Source: Phycisphaerae bacterium (GTDB lineage: Bacteria; Planctomycetota; Phycisphaerae; UBA1845). From it: a stretch of 55,400 bases of DNA. This document shows positions 18,026 through 27,224 of this stretch, piece by piece. The stretch is taken from assembly GCA_029260115.1 (NCBI GenBank), contig JAJDDW010000035.1, positions 1 to 55,400 of the forward strand, given 5' to 3'. Both the position numbers and the translations under genes were made by a program. Under the pieces are notes generated by a model. That model was given only the letters and a program-made list of their open reading frames with translations. It was not told the origin of the DNA and did no database searches. Position 1 is the first letter of the stretch. Each line of letters starts with the position of its first letter.

Positions 18026-19366
18026 ATGATCACTACGAATCACGTGAATTATGATCCGCACACGCAAGATCGCTTACTGATCGTTGGTGCAAAATGGGCA
18101 CCGGTCGGATTGGTAGATCAGGTGCAGCGCCGTCTGTCTAATTGGTCGGTGTCGATTTCTGATACTTATCTTAAAGGTATCGCCGAGGTGGCCCGTCAGC
18201 CTGTGCAGGCGGTTTTGGTTTACGTTGAACCTTCTCAGGCTCAGTTATCCAATGCCGTTACAGGCCTAAGAGATGCCGCTGGCTGCGAAGCGAAGGTCGT
18301 GCTTTGTTGTCGTGTCCCGGCTGAACCCGCTGCGCGACAGGCGATGACTGGGGGCGCGGACGATTATCTTCTCTTTCCATTTTTCGGGGCCGAACTCGAA
18401 CAGGCATTGGGTATTGAGTCGGATTGTGGCGAAGCGACGGGCGATATGACTATCCCAACGACGAATTCTATAGTCGAACCGTTGATGCATTTGGCTGACC
18501 TGTTTGCTAACTTGTCCGATTCACCAAAATCGCTGCTAAATCAGGCTGCGGGCTTGGTTAAGGAGGCGTTGGGCGCGACTGGCGTAATGCTTGTAGTGGA
18601 TGGTGCGATGGCCACGGCTGGTGAAGCGGTGACTAAGCCGGTGTTGAGCGTACCGCTTAATCATGGCGACGAGGCCGGACCTATGGGGCAGATTGCTTTG
18701 AGTGCCCGCATAGATGGTGCCTACACACCTGATGACATGGAAGCGCTCACCCAATATGCCCGGATAATTCGACAAGTGATTGCTACAGCGTCACAACAGC
18801 GGCACTGGCAACGGCTAGCTGTGACGGATCAATGTAGCGGGCTGCCTAACCGTCGATATTTATACGAGCGATTGGACGCGATTCTGCTCGAAGCAACTAC
18901 CAAGCGATTTCCGGTAACGGTGCTGCTATTCGATGTGGACGACTTCAAAGGCTATAACGATAAGTTTGGTCATGATGCCGGTGATACGGTGATTAAAATC
19001 GTCGGCGAATTATTCCGGAAAAACTCGCGCGACCAAGACATCGTCACGCGCTATGGCGGGGACGAATTTGCGGTAGTCTTTTGGGATGCCGATGGCTCGC
19101 GAGAGGCGGGTTCCTCTCAGTTACAACATGCCCATGCGGTGCTAGACCGTTTCAAAGAATCGCTGCGAAATGTTGATATTCCCAATGTGACCGAAAAAGG
19201 TGGCGGGAAGATTACGATCAGCGGCGGGCTAGCGACTTATCCCTGGGACGGTAATACAAGAGTCGAACTGCTCAAAAAAGCTGATGATGCACTGCTAGCG
19301 GCGAAACGAGCAGGGAAGAACCGAGTGTTCGTGATTGGGCAGTCGGACGACAAGGCGACGACATAA
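18026..19366 (+). CDS. Diguanylate cyclase with degenerate receiver and GAF-like domain
   Basis: 446 residues. A GGDEF domain occupies about 270-440: LTDxxGLPNRR-type start (VTDQCSGLPNRRYLYERL), LLFDVDDFKGYNDKFGH, the active-site GGDEF at 344-348, and an intact product-inhibition site (RDQD, five residues before it). It should make cyclic di-GMP from two GTP. Residues 15-130 have receiver-like strands, but the phospho-acceptor region reads VLVYVEPS and the usual K-P is F-P (LLFPF), so phosphorylation is unlikely. Residues 150-260 resemble a GAF domain (LLNQAAGLVKEALGATGVML ... IALSAR). It is a soluble protein with no membrane segment. The upstream partner at 17021-18010 is a candidate regulator. 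Confidence 0.92.
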   Translation: MITTNHVNYDPHTQDRLLIVGAKWAPVGLVDQVQRRLSNWSVSISDTYLKGIAEVARQPVQAVLVYVEPSQAQLSNAVTGLRDAAGCEAKVVLCCRVPAEPAARQAMTGGADDYLLFPFFGAELEQALGIESDCGEATGDMTIPTTNSIVEPLMHLADLFANLSDSPKSLLNQAAGLVKEALGATGVMLVVDGAMATAGEAVTKPVLSVPLNHGDEAGPMGQIALSARIDGAYTPDDMEALTQYARIIRQVIATASQQRHWQRLAVTDQCSGLPNRRYLYERLDAILLEATTKRFPVTVLLFDVDDFKGYNDKFGHDAGDTVIKIVGELFRKNSRDQDIVTRYGGDEFAVVFWDADGSREAGSSQLQHAHAVLDRFKESLRNVDIPNVTEKGGGKITISGGLATYPWDGNTRVELLKKADDALLAAKRAGKNRVFVIGQSDDKATT

Positions 19367-19383
19367 CATCAATTCTGTTTGTA

Positions 19384-19427
19384 GGCTCAGAGAACGTCTC
19401 GCGCGGGCTGAGCCTTCGGCGCGAAGG
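19384..19427 (+). repeat. Two overlapping hairpins after the diguanylate cyclase gene
   Basis: GGCTCAG (19384-19390) pairs with CTGAGCC (19408-19414), and CCTTCG (19413-19418) pairs with CGAAGG (19422-19427). The two stems share bases and cannot form together. There is no T tract, so intrinsic termination is doubtful; they may mark a 3' end or an attenuating structure before the small membrane gene. Confidence 0.45.
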
Positions 19428-19491
19428 CCAGCCACGGGAAGTGCTTTACGCCGTCATATGACCATAGATATTTCTCACCAGGAGAATAGCG

Positions 19492-19752
19492 ATGAACAAA
19501 TTAAGCATTCGAGCATTTGCGATGACAGCCGGTTTGCTATGGGGCGCGGCACTATTTTTCATGACATGGTGGCTAATCGCCTGGGGCGAAAACGCATCTA
19601 TCCTGAACTGGTTAAGCGCGTTTTATCGTGGGTATGACGTATCGCCGGTGGGCAGCTTCATCGGCTTGGCCTGGGCGGTACCTGATGGTGCAATCGGAGG
19701 CGCCATCTTTGCTTGGGTGTACAATCGGTTTCTAAAACAACAGCAGACATAG
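19492..19752 (+). CDS. Small membrane protein, 'bacteriophage holin'-like family
   Basis: 86 residues with a good ribosome site (AGGAG about 9 bases before ATG 19492). Two hydrophobic segments are clear: about 8-33 (MTAGLLWGAALFFMTWWLIAW) and 52-80 (VGSFIGLAWAVPDGAIGGAIFAW). The pattern of FYRGY followed by SPxGSxIGLxW and DGxIGGxxFAWxYN recurs in small chromosomal proteins that databases often label bacteriophage holin. No other phage genes are nearby, so a lysis role is unlikely; the function is unknown. It follows the diguanylate cyclase gene on the same strand after 125 bases. Confidence 0.7.
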   Translation: MNKLSIRAFAMTAGLLWGAALFFMTWWLIAWGENASILNWLSAFYRGYDVSPVGSFIGLAWAVPDGAIGGAIFAWVYNRFLKQQQT

Positions 19753-20041
19753 CACTAGCATGGCCGAGTAGCTCGTGATTAGACTGTTCTTGTGCGTGAC
19801 GAGAACATGTGCGATGTGCGTATCGGGGCACGATGCGAAACACGGGTAAGCTGCTACTTTCTCATATCACGCTTCTCATAGTCAAGGTCGCTTCAGGAGG
19901 CTTTTTTATTACCAAAACTCAGAAGCGATTTCTTGGACATAGTGGCTAGTGTTCATGAGTCATTTTTGCGTCCGGTAATTCTATCGAATACGCTACAATA
20001 CAAGGCGTATTAGAGGCCGTCTCCTGGCAGATCAAGTCTAC
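19753..20041. other. Intergenic stretch before the fused spermidine synthase-like gene
   Basis: An AGGAGG-TTTTTT run near 19895-19907 looks like a ribosome site or weak terminator tail but has no adjacent start codon or convincing stem. Nothing else is supported. Confidence 0.35.
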
Positions 20042-22519
20042 ATGCTTGGCCCTATGGTTGATAGCATCACCGGCCGATCTATATGCTATATGAAACCGCC
20101 AGCCCCCGTAGAACCGATGTTGCCGCCCGATGTACAGCCTCCCTCTCAGGCGGAGCCTACAGCTGTGACGGGATTTACTGACACCTGCGACACTACAGCA
20201 ACAACTATAGTTGGTGCCGTTACAGACGCGTCCAGTGAATCTCATAGGCTATTGACGACTGATTCAATTCGTACAACTCAAAATGAATTATCGGCCGCTC
20301 ATCCGGCGCAAGCAGCTATTCTCTGGACCTTCGCAATAACTCTCTTTGCTAGTGCGATGTTGCTTTTTTTGGTTCAGCCTATGGTGGGAAAGATGATCTT
20401 GCCGTTGTTTGGTGGAACGCCAGCCACTTGGAATACGTGCATGTTGTTTTTCCAGGCGGTACTGCTCGTGGGTTATGCTTATAGCCATGTGACGACGTCG
20501 TGGCTGGGTGTGCGAAAACAGGCGGTTGCGCATCTGCTGGTAATTTGTCTGCCAGTCTTAGTGTTACCCATCACGATTAGTCATTCTGATGCCCCGTCGG
20601 CCGAGGTGCATCCGGTCGGTTGGCTATTGATGAAATTATTGATGGTAGTGGGATTGCCCTTTTTCGTAGTGTCCACGACTGGTCCATTATTGCAAAAATG
20701 GTTTGCCGTCAGCGGGCACCCAGCCGCGAAAGACCCGTATTTTTTATATGGGGCTAGTAATGCGGGCAGCTTGCTCGCGCTGTTGGCCTATCCGCTCTGG
20801 CTTGAACCTCTGATGACGCTGTCTGGGCAGAGCGAAGTTTGGCGGGTTGGTTACGGCGTGCTTATCGTGATGATCGTAGTTTGTGCATGGCTCGTTATTC
20901 GTTCACAGTCGGAGACGGCGCCAAGTGATGAGTTGGTACGTAATGAAAAACAAACACAGGCTTCGTCTATCGATTGGCGTATACGTGGTTTTTGGATATT
21001 CGCGGCGTTCGTGCCTTCTAGTTTAATGTTAGGCGTGACGACGCATATCACGAGTAACCTAGCGCCGATTCCGCTGCTATGGGTGCTTCCCTTGGCCCTG
21101 TATCTATTAACGTTCGTGATTGTATTTTCGCGTAAGCCGATCATTTCGCACTCCCGTGCAGCTACGCTGATGCCGTACTTACTAATTCCGTTGGTGGTAT
21201 TTACTTTTGTGGAATTTCCAAAGTTGCATTGGATAACTATTGCGATTCATTTAGCTGCGTTTTTTGTAGCGACGCTCGTTTGTCATGGACGATTAGCACA
21301 GAGCAGGCCAGCGGCTAATCATCTGACCGAATTTTATCTTTGGATGTCATTCGGCGGTGTGTTGGGTGGCGTGTTTAATGCATTGGTCGCGCCATCCATA
21401 TTCTCTGGCATTGTGGAATATCCCTTGGCTGTGATGTTTGCCTGTTTATTGTTGCCGAAATTGACATCGCGTGAAAGCGATCGCGCCTTCGATTTCAACG
21501 ATGTGACGCAGCCATTGCTGTTGGTGGGGCTGGCTGTGGGTTTGACTTATTGCTTACGTAGTGCGTCGGATACGCCAGTTTGGGCGGTGTGGTTTGCGTT
21601 GTTTGCGCCGCTCGCGATAGTCTGCTTTGCCTTCAAGGAAAGGCCGATTCGATTTGCACTGGGAATTGGGGTGTTTTTCGCGACAGTAGGCGCGTATCGC
21701 TCGCTGGAGCAAGGGCAACCGATGGAGGCTTGTCGAAACTTTTTTGGCGTGAAACGCGTGGTGGCTGAGCATGATGGCGGCGTACATAAACTTATTCATG
21801 GGACGACCAACCACGGGATGCAGTTTACGGATGATGCGCGGCGTGGTGAGCCATTGGCGTATTATCATCGTAGTGGTCCATTGGGAGACGTATTCAAAAC
21901 CATCGTACCAACGGCCCCAAAAACGCACGTAGGAATCATTGGTCTGGGGGCAGGGGCGATAGCGGCTTATGCTAAGGCGGGGCAGTCGTTTCGGTTTTAT
22001 GAGATCGACCCTGACGTAGAACGCATTGCCCGCGATCCCAACTATTTTACATTTCTTGCGGATAGTGAGGGGACGTGTGATGTGGTGCTCGGTGACGGTC
22101 GATTGACCATGGCGCGTGAAGCGGATGACTCTTTTGACATATTGATATTGGATGCATTTAGCTCTGACGCCATCCCGGCACACCTGTTAACGCGAGAGGC
22201 ACTGCAATTGTATCTCAAAAAACTGAAGCCCAATGGCGTGATGGCCTTCCATGTTTCGAATCGCTATCTTGACCTGATACCGTTGCTTGCGAGCCTGGCT
22301 GAGGACGCCGGCATGGTCGGTCTGAGCAAGCAAGACGCGGTGGATTATACTGATCCGGATAACGCGGGGCGACTGTCAGCGGAATATGTTGTGATGGCCC
22401 ACGCATATGATCAGCTTGCCCCATTAAAGGCGATGGATCGTTGGCAGACTTTGCATAGCGACCGAAATGTTACGCTATGGACGGATCAGCGGACGAGTAT
22501 TCTTAGTTTGCTGCGGTGA
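20042..22519 (+). CDS. Fused polytopic membrane / spermidine synthase-like protein
   Basis: 825 residues. A proline-rich soluble N-terminus (to ~90) is followed by about 12-14 hydrophobic segments (about 95-560, e.g. FAITLFASAMLLFLVQP, WLLMKLLMVVGLPFFVV), then a spermidine synthase-like domain (about 600-825). That domain has the nucleotide-binding GLGAGAIAAY (634-643), an acidic strand end (FYEIDPDVE), DVVLGDGRL and the DAFSSDAIP motif near 704. Such fused proteins are common in planctomycetes and annotated as fused MFS/spermidine synthase; real polyamine synthesis has not been shown for them. The start could be ATG 20042 or ATG 20090; neither has a strong ribosome site. The 3' end overlaps the opposite gene by 17 bases. 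Confidence 0.85.
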   Translation: MLGPMVDSITGRSICYMKPPAPVEPMLPPDVQPPSQAEPTAVTGFTDTCDTTATTIVGAVTDASSESHRLLTTDSIRTTQNELSAAHPAQAAILWTFAITLFASAMLLFLVQPMVGKMILPLFGGTPATWNTCMLFFQAVLLVGYAYSHVTTSWLGVRKQAVAHLLVICLPVLVLPITISHSDAPSAEVHPVGWLLMKLLMVVGLPFFVVSTTGPLLQKWFAVSGHPAAKDPYFLYGASNAGSLLALLAYPLWLEPLMTLSGQSEVWRVGYGVLIVMIVVCAWLVIRSQSETAPSDELVRNEKQTQASSIDWRIRGFWIFAAFVPSSLMLGVTTHITSNLAPIPLLWVLPLALYLLTFVIVFSRKPIISHSRAATLMPYLLIPLVVFTFVEFPKLHWITIAIHLAAFFVATLVCHGRLAQSRPAANHLTEFYLWMSFGGVLGGVFNALVAPSIFSGIVEYPLAVMFACLLLPKLTSRESDRAFDFNDVTQPLLLVGLAVGLTYCLRSASDTPVWAVWFALFAPLAIVCFAFKERPIRFALGIGVFFATVGAYRSLEQGQPMEACRNFFGVKRVVAEHDGGVHKLIHGTTNHGMQFTDDARRGEPLAYYHRSGPLGDVFKTIVPTAPKTHVGIIGLGAGAIAAYAKAGQSFRFYEIDPDVERIARDPNYFTFLADSEGTCDVVLGDGRLTMAREADDSFDILILDAFSSDAIPAHLLTREALQLYLKKLKPNGVMAFHVSNRYLDLIPLLASLAEDAGMVGLSKQDAVDYTDPDNAGRLSAEYVVMAHAYDQLAPLKAMDRWQTLHSDRNVTLWTDQRTSILSLLR

Positions 22520-23867
22520 CTGATTGTTGGAAGGCGGCGTAATCCAATAAGTCTACGTCACTATCAGAAGCGTAATCGTAGGCTTGACAAGATATCAGCG
22601 TCTTGGAGGGAGCTGGCCCATTCATACATGTGAGCCAGGCGGAAAAATCAGCCAAGTTTATTATTGTATCGCAGTTCTGATCGCCAATGCCAGATTCATA
22701 CGCCCCCATGTCAACGTCTTGGCACAAAATTCTGGCGTGACCATCAAGATCAGTGACTACATAGGGTAAGAGAAAATTTTGATCGCCCGTATCCCGGCAT
22801 GGCGAATTGGCGGTTAGGTGTAAATCGTCTAGCAGACTCACGAACAACGGGTCGTCATCGATGTTGCCATTGGCAGTTCCTCCGTATGCGACCGAGGCGT
22901 CATCGGGGTTTATGTCTTGAATACAGGAATTCGTAACTGTAATGGTGCTGTCGAAGGACACTGAAATTTCTGCAGTCTCGTCTTGCGGTCCGGGAGCGGT
23001 GTTATCCCAGAAGATGCTATTGTAAATGGTAACGTCGCTGCCCAGCACGCACATCCCCCCTCCCGTGCCGCCGGAGGTGTTGCCCACGAAGGTGCAATTG
23101 ATGATAGTGGGTGTGCTGTTTTCATTGTCCATACCGCCGCCGTTACCGCCGCTTAAATTAAAAAATGACGCATCGTTGTCACGAAAAATAGCGTTAATAA
23201 CAATCACACTACTGTTACGATTTTTCATCCCCCCGCCGATCTCGGCCTTGTTGCCTTGAAAAATACAGTTTCGTACTGTGGGGCTTCCACTGTCATTGAC
23301 CATCCCCGCACCGATGTTGCGACCACCGGTTCGTGGCGCGGGTCGACTATCTCCATGAGCAAATCCGCCGGTGATAGTAAAGCCATCGATCACGGCTGAG
23401 GCATTGGTACCATTGCCGGTGATCACATGAAAACTGTTATCGCCAAACTCCATCAATGCGTCGTCTAGGTTTTGGTCGCCGGTGATAATAGTTTCGTAGC
23501 GCGTGATATCACGATCATCAGGTCTCGCGCCGCGACATCCGGCATATCCCCCTATTAATGATACGTCATTAATGAGTTGCACCGTGGCATCTCGGGCATC
23601 CGGGAGAGTAGTCGGAGGTGGCGTGTAAACCCCTTGGGCTATACGTATTTCAATGATCGAGTCACCAGCATTGACAGCAACATCTAAAGCGGGACCAAGT
23701 GTTGCGAAGGCGGAACACCAAGTAAGACCGTCGCGTATCAGGGGGGTTGCATTTTGGTCTACATATACCACGCCAGCCTGCGCAGCGGTAGCTAGCCAAA
23801 ACAAAACGCACACAACCCAGATTGTGCTATTCGTTAGATTCCCTTTTACTATCGAGCAGCTTTTCAT
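22503..23867 (-). CDS. Secreted right-handed beta-helix protein with dockerin-like C-terminus
   Basis: 454 residues from ATG 23867, which gives a signal peptide (hydrophobic core WVVCVLFWLATAAQAG); the frame extends to 23954 but without a good start. The body is a parallel beta-helix of the polymorphic outer-membrane/Pel-like kind: VYVDQNATP, CSAFATLGPALDVAV, IVINAIFRDNDASF, TIINCTFVGNTSGG, TIYNSIFWDNTAPG, and SPCRDTGDQNF. After AYESGIGDQNCD comes a dockerin-like planctomycete module (INLADFSAWLTCM ... DVDLLDYAAFQQ), with two Asp-rich loops likely to bind calcium. It is exported and probably displayed at the surface. Its ligand or substrate is unknown; no catalytic motif is visible. Confidence 0.82.
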   Translation of the reverse strand: MKSCSIVKGNLTNSTIWVVCVLFWLATAAQAGVVYVDQNATPLIRDGLTWCSAFATLGPALDVAVNAGDSIIEIRIAQGVYTPPPTTLPDARDATVQLINDVSLIGGYAGCRGARPDDRDITRYETIITGDQNLDDALMEFGDNSFHVITGNGTNASAVIDGFTITGGFAHGDSRPAPRTGGRNIGAGMVNDSGSPTVRNCIFQGNKAEIGGGMKNRNSSVIVINAIFRDNDASFFNLSGGNGGGMDNENSTPTIINCTFVGNTSGGTGGGMCVLGSDVTIYNSIFWDNTAPGPQDETAEISVSFDSTITVTNSCIQDINPDDASVAYGGTANGNIDDDPLFVSLLDDLHLTANSPCRDTGDQNFLLPYVVTDLDGHARILCQDVDMGAYESGIGDQNCDTIINLADFSAWLTCMNGPAPSKTLISCQAYDYASDSDVDLLDYAAFQQSVTAAN

Positions 23868-24088
23868 GGGCAGAGAAATCCGATATTGCGTCACCAACTT
23901 TCCACGACGTAGAATATTAGACTCGTCAACAGCGTACCAAAATCCCCCCCTCAATTACAAGTGTTGATTGGCTAGCTTTACACTTTAACAAAGCGAAATT
24001 TTCCGCCGATAATGTCTGTGAATGGAATGCGTGAGGCTATGAAATATGGGTTATTCGGAATTCACGCCCGTCGATTTCGCCCTAGCTA

Positions 24089-25921
24089 TTATTGGGACTG
24101 GCGGTCTAGCTCTTGCTGATAGCTGTGCATGACGGCGCGGCGGGTTATGAGGCCCATGACCGGGCCGGTTTCTAAATCGCCGACTACGGGAAGAGACTCG
24201 ACATCGCTTCTAGCGAATTTGTCCAAAACAACGTCCAGCGTTTCGTCTGGTGTGACAGGTGACAGGCCTGTACGCATAAGTTCTTGAACGATTAGCAGCG
24301 ACACAGCCTCTGGTTGTAATAGCGCCGTGCGAATATCTCGACCGGTTACCATGCCCAGCAACGCATCGTTATCGTCAACGACAACAAAATCCGTAGCCTC
24401 AGTTTTACCCGCTAAATCTAGCAGACTTTGTAGCGGGTCTGCAGGATGAACAAACTCCGCGTCGATACGGCGTACGTCCGACACAGTAACTCTTCGAAGG
24501 ATTGTTAGATCGGTAACGGAACCTACACGGACGCCGCGTCGTCGTAATTTTAGCGTATAAATACTGTCTCGCAGCATTAACTGCGCACCAGCTGTAGCTA
24601 CGATTGCCGCGAACATGACTGGCAATACCACCTTTGGTTCACGGGTGATTTCATAAAGCATGACGATGGCTGTGAGTGGCGCATGGGTGGTTCCTGCGAC
24701 GAGGGCAGCCATCCCCACCAGCGCGTAGGCGCTAACCGCTGAAGAGTCAATCCAACCCAACCAAGTCAGGGTCATGCCGAAGGCCGCGCCGAGCGTGGCT
24801 CCGAGCATTAGCGACGGCGCAAAGACACCACCAGACCCACCGCTACCCAGCGTGAAGCAAGTGGCCATTGCTTTTAGGACAAATAACAAAAGCAGCCAAC
24901 CGACGGAACTGGTTAATACGCTCGGCTCTAAGAGAAAATTAATAGCAGGATATCCATTACCAAAAAATTTCGGGACGGCATCGTTGTGAGATACAGTGAC
25001 GTATATCGCGCCGCATGTACCAAGTAGGGCTGCACCAATGGCTGGCTTGATGGCGTCGGGTACGCGAAGCCAGTCGGAAAAATCTTCAGTGAGATAAAGT
25101 GCCCGAATAAATATTACGGCAGCTATCGCAGAGAGAACGCCCAGTATAAGGAAAAACGGTAATTCATGTCCCGAAAAAAGATAGCCAACTTTGCGTAGGG
25201 TGTTGACCTCAAAAATAGCCGTGTCTTCTGCACGAAGCGCGTGCATGATAGAACAGCTAATAACGCTACTGAAGACGATGGGGGAAAAAGTTTTGAAAGT
25301 AAAATCGCGAAGAAAAATTTCAAGGGCAAACATCACGCCAGCGATGGGGGCGTTAAAAATAGCCGAGATGCCAGCGGATACTCCGCAAGCGACGACGATG
25401 CCCATTTGCCGAGGATGAATATGCAAAAATTGACCGATACGACTGCCAATAGCCGCGCCAATCTGGACAATCGGCCCCTCGGTACCAGCCGAGCCTCCTG
25501 TTCCAATCGTTAGCGCAGAGGCTACGGCTTTCGCTGCGGCAACGCGACCTCGGATGATGCCGGATTTTCGCGACATGGCGTCCATGACTTCGGGGACGCC
25601 GTGACCTTTGGCTTCTTTGGCAAATGCAACGGTGATAATGCCGACGGCTAACCCCCCAGCGGCGGGAAGAAGAATTAGCATCCAAATTCGGCCATGATAC
25701 AGGCCTGCGGTGTCGCCGTGACCATAAGCGAAACCGTGGGCGGCTTCGATCAAGTTATAAAACAGATGCGCAAAGACGCCGGTCAAGGCACCGATAAAAA
25801 TGGATACGATAACGAGGAAATATTCGTCGCCAAAGCCGACGCGAGCAATGAGGCTTGCGAGGCGATTGCGGGTCCGCTGACCACGCACAGCCAATCGTTT
25901 TGTTCTGGTTGTCAACGACAT
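24089..25921 (-). CDS. ClC-family chloride channel/transporter with two CBS domains
   Basis: 610 residues, with the ClC membrane domain over about 30-440 and paired CBS domains over about 470-605. The anion-pathway signatures are KGHGVPEVM, GTEGPIVQIGA with the gating Glu at 148, GSGGSGGVFAPSLMLGA, and the pore Tyr in DSIYTLKL. At the position of the proton-side Glu of E. coli ClC-ec1, the sequence is FALEIF: one Glu is kept (201), but the residue matching Glu203 is Ile202. This suggests altered or absent proton coupling. The CBS pair (LQSLLDLAGKTEATDFVVVD; LSPVTPDETLDVVLDKFA) may bind adenine nucleotides. It is monocistronic as far as I can see. Confidence 0.92.
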   Translation of the reverse strand: MSLTTRTKRLAVRGQRTRNRLASLIARVGFGDEYFLVIVSIFIGALTGVFAHLFYNLIEAAHGFAYGHGDTAGLYHGRIWMLILLPAAGGLAVGIITVAFAKEAKGHGVPEVMDAMSRKSGIIRGRVAAAKAVASALTIGTGGSAGTEGPIVQIGAAIGSRIGQFLHIHPRQMGIVVACGVSAGISAIFNAPIAGVMFALEIFLRDFTFKTFSPIVFSSVISCSIMHALRAEDTAIFEVNTLRKVGYLFSGHELPFFLILGVLSAIAAVIFIRALYLTEDFSDWLRVPDAIKPAIGAALLGTCGAIYVTVSHNDAVPKFFGNGYPAINFLLEPSVLTSSVGWLLLLFVLKAMATCFTLGSGGSGGVFAPSLMLGATLGAAFGMTLTWLGWIDSSAVSAYALVGMAALVAGTTHAPLTAIVMLYEITREPKVVLPVMFAAIVATAGAQLMLRDSIYTLKLRRRGVRVGSVTDLTILRRVTVSDVRRIDAEFVHPADPLQSLLDLAGKTEATDFVVVDDNDALLGMVTGRDIRTALLQPEAVSLLIVQELMRTGLSPVTPDETLDVVLDKFARSDVESLPVVGDLETGPVMGLITRRAVMHSYQQELDRQSQ

Positions 25922-26121
25922 CCCTCTACTTGATAGCTATCGACCGCGTCATATTAGTTCTATGCAACGACTTTTTATTTGATAGCACGGCCTGACGAGA
26001 CACGATTTAATCCGCTCGTAACCCGTTTCTAGCCCGCAAAATACGCAAGCTAGCCAGCGTAGGTTCTTTGAAGGTATTATGCAAGCTGACACGGTGAAAT
26101 GGCTTCACTGGGACGAGAAAT

Positions 26122-27141
26122 TTATCGTCGTTGGGTGAACTTGGATACGAGAAGCCCAACTTCGAATAGAAGATACATTGGCCCGGCGAGCAACATCTGG
26201 CTGATGACATCGGGCGGGGTAAGGACAGCTGCAACGAATATCATGGATAATAAGACATAGCGTCGGCCTTTCTTCATGGTCTGAATGGGAACAATACCCG
26301 ACCAAGAGAGAAAAAAGACCGCGATTGGCGTCTCAAACGCGATACCAAAGGCCAACGCGAGCATAAGCACGAAAGAAATATAAGAGTCCAGGGCAAATTG
26401 GCTGGACATGGGTGCAGCTAACGCCCCTTGCTGTAAGGGAACGGACCAAATATCCGTGGCTGTTTTGAACATGATGCGACGGGTGGTGGTATTGATCCAC
26501 CAATCACCTGGCTTGGGCATTGGCGGGTCAGCCGTTAATGCCGACATAGTTCCCGGACGGGCGACATCACCGATTGAAGGCGCCTCGACATGCTGAGGTA
26601 GAACCATCTGCTCGAATCGAGAAAGCTCTAAATCCGGCAGGCCAAAGCTACCGTTGAAGGTGATGAAAAAATGTAGGACGACCGGCAAGACTATATAATA
26701 AAGAAACAAAACCCCAACCACAAAAAGACCAAGCGAAGCTGGGGCGAGCGTGCGTACGAATCGCCTTTCGTGGCTATGCAAACCCGAAGCGATGAACGAC
26801 CATAATTGATAGAGCACCCAGGGCATCGAGATAATCAAACCCGACAAAAAAGAAATTTTCAAATAAGCCGTGAACCCGCCCATTGGAGAAAGGACGGTCA
26901 AGCTAGGTTGAAGCCCGTTGGCGTATTGCACGGTAAGCAACGGTTTTATGACTATCTCGAGTATGTGATCGCCGATCGTAAAGGCTAGGATCGCGGCTAA
27001 CAACACACCAATAAGTGCACGAATAAGACTACGACGCAATTCATCGAGATGATCGCCAAATGACATGCGCGAATACGCAAAGGGGTCTTGCGCAGCATCA
27101 GATGTTGTGCTTGAACCAGATGTTCGCGTGTCTTGCGTCAT
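26122..27141 (-). CDS. tatC: Sec-independent protein translocase TatC with long periplasmic insertion
   Basis: TatC is the receptor core of the twin-arginine export system. The 339-residue protein keeps the key residues: Glu34 in HLDELRRS, Glu125 in LHSHERR (signal-peptide recognition), Glu270 in FGIAFETP, and the LTPPDV motif near 308-312. Six membrane segments are predicted. The sequence between the third and fourth segments, about residues 165-248, is 65-70 residues longer than in E. coli and contains PMPKPGDWWINTTTRRI. The insertion would face the periplasm. No tatA or tatB gene is in the window. An acidic Ser/Thr-rich N-terminal tail precedes the first conserved motif. Confidence 0.95.
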   Translation of the reverse strand: MTQDTRTSGSSTTSDAAQDPFAYSRMSFGDHLDELRRSLIRALIGVLLAAILAFTIGDHILEIVIKPLLTVQYANGLQPSLTVLSPMGGFTAYLKISFLSGLIISMPWVLYQLWSFIASGLHSHERRFVRTLAPASLGLFVVGVLFLYYIVLPVVLHFFITFNGSFGLPDLELSRFEQMVLPQHVEAPSIGDVARPGTMSALTADPPMPKPGDWWINTTTRRIMFKTATDIWSVPLQQGALAAPMSSQFALDSYISFVLMLALAFGIAFETPIAVFFLSWSGIVPIQTMKKGRRYVLLSMIFVAAVLTPPDVISQMLLAGPMYLLFEVGLLVSKFTQRR

Positions 27142-27224
27142 GAGTGGGACAGTCTACCTATGTTAGCCGTGAACGATAAAGATTTAGTTCATTGACGATT
27201 CGCCTGATGACTAACTACGATCTA

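Noticed and set aside
19492..19752. Prophage lysis gene (holin label)
   Set aside because: The protein matches a chromosomal family often mislabelled as holin; there is no endolysin, capsid or integrase nearby.
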